The notes below the pieces were generated by a model, which was not told the origin of the DNA, made no database searches, and was given only the letters and a program-made list of their open reading frames with translations. DNA of 64,000 nucleotides from Cyathus striatus. Taxonomy: Eukaryota > Basidiomycota > Agaricomycetes > Agaricales > Nidulariaceae. How positions within the stretch are numbered: the stretch's first letter is position 1; each line of letters starts with the position of its first letter. Both the position numbers and the translations under genes were made by a program. Positions 58,917-64,000 of this stretch are shown piece by piece. The DNA lies in assembly GCA_025738555.1 (NCBI GenBank), contig JAOVFP010000010.1, positions 372,001-436,000 of the forward strand. The letters run 5' to 3'.

Positions 58917-59179
58917 AATAGTAGTAACTGTTCGACTGCGCGCTAAAACACTGTCACGTGATGTCGATAAGCAAACTCGAAGAATATCGAGTTTTGTAGG
59001 GAAGGCAACAAATCCAAGCTACTATCAGTTTGATGGAGAACGAAATTCATTGGAGAATGTTTGCTTCATGATAACGGCTTGGGCTGTCAATTTCGTCATG
59101 GTATTTGTTTGCTTCAACCTTTGTGCTCAAACAAAAGAAAACTCCGCTTCTGGGAACTCTAACTCAACCAACAACCATC

Positions 59180-60560
59180 TGACATCTAGCTTTAGCTCTC
59201 TCTCACCAGGGTGCTTTACAACCAAGTACTCTACCGTACTTATAACGCCGAAAACTTCTCTTCCTGCTCTCGAGCCTCGAAGACAAACATAGCGGTTTAA
59301 ATGTTTACTCCACGTCGCTAAAGTACCACTGAATTTCGGTTGTCGACCCGACTTTGAGCGCTAGCCGCTAGGACGTGTCCACTCACGAACGCACATTACG
59401 ACTGGTGTCGACAAGCCTGTCATGTAACATACACGTCTCAAGACAGGGAATTGCGGGGAATGGCATTGTACTTGGAACGGTTTAAGGTGCACATTGTACA
59501 AGCAGGTACGCCTGTTCTTCCTGAAAGAGCTCCGCAGCACTAATATCCTATTCGTCCAGATCCAATATGCCAATCGCACGGCCCTTCGATCCCTTCTTCC
59601 TACCTTCGATAACCACTGCACTGCCGTATAACGATATCTGCAGCTGTCAACTTCTGTCGTAGATTATGAGGCGATAGGCATTGTGGGTACATGTACGTCA
59701 CCTACTTTCCCCTCAGTATCCTCTCGTTATTGACACTCTTCCTTCCTCAGGCATAGAACCCCATCCGTCACGTACCTTTTACTCTCTCAAACTTTCACTC
59801 CAAACGATCAAAACGACCACATCATCTACTTGGTACTATTCACGCCCACGGTTCGCACTCGACGCTACCACCCACAAGGACGTCCATCCAATCCCCCATC
59901 ATAGTACCACAAATTAGTTAGCAACATCGGGCCTGTACCTATTTTCAAAACCATTCGCAGAAAAGGACAGTGGTATGTGTTGTGAAGCGCAGTGTCGAGG
60001 CCGAATCAAGCGGATTCATTGGCTTTGTGAGTTCACTGTTTCATCAGGTACGTTATGTCAGTCCTTTCTCAGCCTCAATGGCCAACTTATGTATATTTAC
60101 AAGACGTGTTTGTGTCCAAAGGATTCATCATATGTTCTCCTCCTTAGACTGGTTCACGACCCCCTCCCACTCACGCTGCACTAGGCACCCCTAACCACAT
60201 CCTTGTGGTAGCAGTCCTCAGCAGAATACGCAGCTGTAACGCTACATCCCCGAATCGCCTACTCAAGGGAACAACACATGTGCGTAGATTGAGTAGTGGA
60301 GGGAAGAACGTGAGATTGTTTCACGTTGCTGGTTCTGAACGTCGTACGTCTCCATCATTCTTCTTTCCACGATGTGATCATTGAATGTCGTTACAGCGAC
60401 ATACCGCTACGGTGATCTAGGACGGACTTTTTTGACCTTATAGTTGTAAGATACTGCCGTCCATGTAGCTGAATAGTGGTAGAGAATATTGTCGAGCTTC
60501 CGCACTGGCAGTTGGCATTTCCCCAATTTCCTCGAGTGGTACAGGCATAGAGCGTACTCA
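59180..60560 (+). repeat. Inverted partner of the 15640-16500 repeat, with insertion
   Basis: Same blocks as 15640-16500 in opposite orientation and order. About 59360-59960 is extra here and includes an R-family M1 fragment. Confidence 0.65.
59690..59960 (+). repeat. Dispersed repeat family R, M1 fragment (copy 6)
   Basis: Shares 'cctcaggcatagaacccc', 'ccgtcac', 'gacgtccatccaa' and 'gcaacatcgggcctg' with the other M1 copies; truncated before the conserved short frame. Confidence 0.6.
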
Positions 60561-60700
60561 CAAGGAATGCTGATCCCTTAAGTCGCATATCCACTCGTGC
60601 CACGATGTATCCATCATAACTCTTGTAATGCTTCCTCCTGAGGACGATTTTACTGCCAGCTAGTGACCGCACACCAACGTCTAAACAGGAGATATTTCAC

Positions 60701-60765
60701 GGCAACATGGCCGAGCGGTCTAAGGCGCCAGAATCGGGATCTGGTGTTTCGGGGCGTGAGTTCGA
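60701..60765 (+). pseudogene. tRNA-Leu-like relic (second copy)
   Basis: Identical to 12836-12900 except for two bases; the sequence breaks inside the T-loop (ttcgatgtttt), so no T-arm can form. The anticodon position would be CGG. Confidence 0.6.
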
Positions 60766-60959
60766 TGTTTTACGTGAATTTCTATCTTCGCTTGCGCTAA
60801 CATATTTTACGTTTTGTGGTCACTAGGAAAGGTTACTCAGACCCTCTACTTTCAATGTGGCTCTTTCAGGTTTGTCCAACAGCTTCTCGTCATCGTATTC
60901 AACATCAGCTTAGTATTTACATGACATATTCGAAAACAACAGAGCCCGGTCGGTTAAGT

Positions 60960-61433
60960 TCAAGCTTGGTTACACCTAAAAGACGAGATGGCATCGTTAA
61001 TCCCAGGAGGGAGGGACGAGAATCCCGGGTTCCCGGCAGTATACGTCAACCCAGAGCAGTTGATATCACTGCACCAAGAAGTTCAATGAATACTCAAGTT
61101 TATGGTGCAGCGAAAGAAATAGAACGTACGTGTAAGTCGTGCAAACCCAACCTTGATCAGGTCCCCAGCTGGAGATATCATCCTGGAACTCGGGGGAGAA
61201 ATTACTGCATTGGTTATTGAAGAAACCGATGTTGGAGCAGTCTCCTGCAAAGTCGTTGTCGGTGCACACGAAGAGGTGTCCGTCGACGAGGGCTTCGCGC
61301 TTGGCATTGAGCTGTTGGAGATTAGTTGGACGTCGTTCCGTACGAAGTTACGAGAACCAAAGCGTACCTCAGCAGGAGCTGCGAAAGCAGTAGAGACGGC
61401 TGCGAGAATGAAGAATGCGAGGTTGAATTGCAT
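60960..61433 (-). CDS. Small secreted cysteine-rich protein, beta/gamma-crystallin-like
   Basis: Minus-strand exons 61433-61368, 61311-61130 and 61068-60960; introns of 56 and 61 nt keep frame; 118 residues. The signal peptide MQFNLAFFILAAVSTAFA probably ends at APA. A short pro-like stretch (LNAKREALVD) precedes a mature domain with six Cys. Two related motifs, CSNFSPEFQDDISSW and GFSSLPPGINDAISSFRC, resemble the paired (N/D)D-x-(I/V)-S-S motifs of beta/gamma-crystallin Greek keys. Fungal proteins of this fold are known, but the function here is unknown (cell-wall, calcium-binding or effector-like roles are only possibilities). A TATAAAA box lies about 65 nt upstream. Paralogous to the gene at 62684. 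Confidence 0.88.
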
Positions 61434-61497
61434 TGTGATACTGAAGGCGAATATTCGAGAGAGAATGTTCTGAGGATTTCTTGGTTTTGCAAGAGGC

Positions 61498-61504
61498 TTT
61501 TATA
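61498..61504 (-). promoter_or_regulatory. TATA box (TATAAAA) of the minus-strand secreted-protein gene
   Basis: Plus strand reads TTTTATA. Between it and the ATG lies 'atcctcagaacattc', nearly identical to 'atcctcagagcattc' in the partner's leader. Confidence 0.65.
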
Positions 61505-62599
61505 TCGTTCTGGTTGAAATTGTTGTTTACCTGCTGTTTTTGTTATGCAAAGTTGTTTATGGTCACCGCATGATACATGTACATAACATATCTAGAAGGA
61601 GGAACTTAAACTGCGAATACCATCACGGATTGATTTTCATAATCAGAGTTATAGCGATATAAATAGCTACTTCACTTTACATACTCTAGCCTCTGTGCTA
61701 GCTGAGTAAGCACTGTTGACAACGTTCTGGTAGGAGGCTATGAATGCGCTATATAGGGCCTTCAGTGTTCGAATTTTTTTATATGTGGTACCATCAAGCG
61801 TTACAATCTGAGAACGGAATAATACAGCGATACCAGAAGACTTGGAATTTTGAATAAAAATCATGGAACTATTCTGGTAACACACATGACTAGACCTTGG
61901 TGGACTATCGGCTCTCCACGGTCTCATTCGGTGCACTTTAGTTCAGTTCAAAAAGCATATTCTTATGGATGGTACCTGAAAGTCCGAAGTTGAACTACGA
62001 TACATGAGGACACATGTATTGCCGTTATGCATAAATCAGATACGTAAGCTTGGAAATGAGTAAGCTGTCATTGGTTTCCTGTCATTATCGAACAGTGAGA
62101 ATAACTGAAGCATAGAATGCCGAGACATGCCCGTGTTATCCATGCGTGCTATGTGATTTTATTGTACTTCTAAAATTACGTAGAGCCTCGAACTGATATC
62201 TATTACAGACTGAAAACTAGCACACCAGCATGATTGAAGTAGCCTGCATACACACAATGGAACATCAACATATGATATACGAAACGTAGGGCTTTAAACT
62301 TAAAATCTGTGATTCTTAACCCCCACATTTACAAGATATTCAAATCTGCCGAACGTATGTCACTTCTCTAAAATTATTTGTTAAATAACATCTACATGCA
62401 GTACTTACTGTTAATACCCGGGCCGGACGGAGGGGTCCAGAAGTGTGTTATTTTTATTAGCCCAGTGCTGCCCGTTTGAATACCAATTTCAGATCATTGT
62501 AGGAGATTTGTTAACCCCTTCAGCATATATGGTAGAATTTTCCGTTTCGCTCAAATAAGGTATGTCTCTTTAACCCCTACAAGTAACTTCTTGAAAACA
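61505..62599. other. Divergent intergenic region of the secreted-protein pair
   Basis: About 1.1 kb between the two TATA boxes. It holds one minus-strand ORF (61936-61667, 89 codons) without a recognised domain; its coding status is doubtful. Confidence 0.4.
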
Positions 62600-62606
62600 T
62601 ATAAAA
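62600..62606 (+). promoter_or_regulatory. TATA box (TATAAAA) of the plus-strand secreted-protein gene
   Basis: 78 nt upstream of the ATG at 62684. Confidence 0.65.
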
Positions 62607-62683
62607 GCTCATCATATGAGGAACAATATCCTCAGAGCATTCATCTTCTTGAATATTCTACTTCTACAACCTCCTCAATAGCA

Positions 62684-63166
62684 ATGCAATTCAACGTCGC
62701 ATTCCTAGTTCTTTCCGCAGTCGCGTTTGCTTTTGCAGCTCCTGCCACAGAGGTGAGCTACAGACTTTGATTCAGAGTTGGGGGTAAATCAATGTCTAAC
62801 TAGACGGTGATTACAGCTCAACGAGCGCGAAGCTCTCGTAGACGGAAACCTCTTCGTTTGCACTGACAACGACTTTGCCGGAGAGTGCAGCAACATTGGG
62901 TTCTTTGATAACCAGTGCAGCAACCTCCCCGCCGGGTTCCAGGATGATATCTCCAGCTGGGGCCCTGACCAGGGATGGATCTGTACGACTTATACGTAGG
63001 GAAACTTTATTCGTGTCAGAAGATACAAGGATGCTGATGGGATTCCTGTTTTCGAAGGGATATCAACTGCTCTGGGTTGACTTACACTGCCGGGAACCCT
63101 GGGTTCTCTTCTCTTCCTCCCGGTATCAACGACGCTATCTCGTCATTCAGGTGCAACCGTGCCTAA
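62684..63166 (+). CDS. Small secreted cysteine-rich protein, beta/gamma-crystallin-like (paralogue)
   Basis: Exons 62684-62752, 62817-62995 and 63058-63166; introns of 64 and 62 nt keep frame; also 118 residues. Signal peptide MQFNVAFLVLSAVAFAFA, same six Cys, motifs CSNLPAGFQDDISSW and GFSSLPPGINDAISSFRC. If the second intron (donor GTAGGG, accept G|G near 63057) is missed, a false stop is read at 62996-62998. The product is highly similar to that of the minus-strand gene, differing mostly by conservative changes. Promoter and leader are also related, so the pair arose by inverted duplication. Confidence 0.88.
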
Positions 63167-64000
63167 GGATCCCATGTATAGCTGCAAATAATAGGGGGAC
63201 CTGGTCAAGGCATATTCACCATTAGCACATGAATAATCAATGTAACATATTTTAACGTTGTGTAACATTGATTTTCTGTCGTAATCGAGTTCGTATTCCG
63301 GAACTGTGTCGCCCCCTATTTGGCACTTGATTATTAGCGGTCCTCTTTCACTTTTGTATCTAAATTCGAGCTGATAATTCGGTGAATGGCATCGCAACTG
63401 ATCCTATCTGATTTCAACCTCAGACTGAGATAAGACTTAATAGGGAGGGGCAATTTAGGGGCAATCACTGCGAGGGAATATGGCCGCTGACTAAGCACAC
63501 TGCTACTCAAAACTGAAAATCAATGATCATTTGACGCGTCGCGTTGACTCCGTGTCTTATCTTCATTCTAATGATTATCCCTGAGCTCAAAAGTATTCTA
63601 TCAACTTACTGCGACTTGATATAAACTGTATAACATTCATGTAGAGAAGTATGCTATGCTGTAAGTTGTCTATACAGAGTGATTATGCTGTATCATCATT
63701 ATAATCTGACTTATAGTCAATGTCTCTGCCACTGCTTTCAACAAGTAAGTACAACATACATGGCTTCAACTAGGTTCTCCTGCTGTCTCAGAAGGTACAT
63801 TCCACTGCAAACTCCAACTCAGCACGTCGTCGTAATTAACTTCGCATGTGAGATTTCAGTATACTTACTGTACCATTTCGTTCAATTCGACACAGGGTCC
63901 GGACTGTGACGCGTGACTGTCGAATTGAATGAAATGGTACAGTACATACATCACATTTCCCACCGCTTGTTAACTTCATCTTTGCTTCTTCTCGATGATG
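63167..64000. other. No gene recognised
   Basis: A minus-strand 84-codon ORF (63397-63143) overlaps the secreted-protein 3' end and has no motif. A near-palindrome around 63885-63945 (gtaccatttcgttcaattcgac / gtcgaattgaatgaaatggtac) could form a hairpin or mark an element end. Confidence 0.4.

Larger units (their letters stand above)
56985..59105 (+). pseudogene. Broken paralogue of the 54-kb membrane gene
   Basis: 56985-57290 aligns with exon 1 of the minus-strand gene (ggccatggatttat, then 'gtgggctttgttttaagtac'), with frameshifts. The end of that exon (tggagaatgtttgcttcatg..acggcttgggct) reappears at 59045-59100. The two pieces are separated by the Pack-MULE-like element. Orientation is opposite to the intact gene. 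Confidence 0.75.

Noticed and set aside
57632..58917. Two mirror ORFs (88 and 72 codons) at the ends of the MULE-like element
   Set aside because: They lie in the identical terminal inverted repeats; the shared protein is a by-product of the TIR sequence.

Overview
The window looks like a repeat-rich stretch of a mushroom-forming basidiomycete (Agaricomycetes) chromosome. Genes are multi-exon with 40-65 nt GT..AG introns. The families present (NACHT-type NLR, DUF6533/DUF6534-like membrane proteins, hAT, Helitron, tyrosine-recombinase retroelements) are typical of that class. Gene families were assigned from visible motifs only; no database search was possible.

Layout. 0-4 kb: dispersed repeat, then a NACHT NTPase gene (859-3111) with one frameshift, followed by a very acidic exon with a 48-bp tandem repeat. 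4-10 kb: repeat copy, AT-rich DNA and two decayed coding stretches. 10.9-12.3 kb: an intact secreted GDSL/SGNH hydrolase. 12.8-18 kb: a tRNA-Leu-like relic and inverted repeat copies. 18-21.2 kb: an ACGGT-rich motif cluster and a six-exon N-terminal half of a hAT transposase. 21.6-23.3 kb: a DUF6534-like membrane protein. 27.6-32 kb: a large repeat copy carrying a DUF6533-like gene. 32.4-35 kb: a Helitron helicase cut off at its N-terminus. 34.96-44.5 kb: a giant foldback-like element whose left arm holds a tRNA-related SINE and a complete PAT/Ngaro-type retrotransposon with split direct repeats. 46.9-51.4 kb: a second, CpG-stripped copy of the 27.8-32 kb block, invaded by a LINE fragment and a 253-bp element and bounded by a 2.1-kb TIR element. 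54.2-55.5 kb: an intact five-exon multi-pass membrane gene, with a broken inverted paralogue (57-59.1 kb) split by a Pack-MULE-like element carrying a helicase fragment. 61-63.2 kb: two divergent paralogous genes for small secreted cysteine-rich proteins resembling beta/gamma-crystallins.

How it fits together. Probably functional host genes are the GDSL hydrolase, the DUF6534-like gene, one DUF6533-like gene, the 54-kb membrane gene and the secreted-protein pair. Most of the rest is nested mobile DNA, and several insertions can be dated relative to each other because an empty site survives in the partner repeat. Much of 41-50.5 kb is almost free of CpG. All nine premature in-frame stops I traced in its gag and pol frames and in the LINE are TGA, consistent with CGA-to-TGA decay of methylated DNA.
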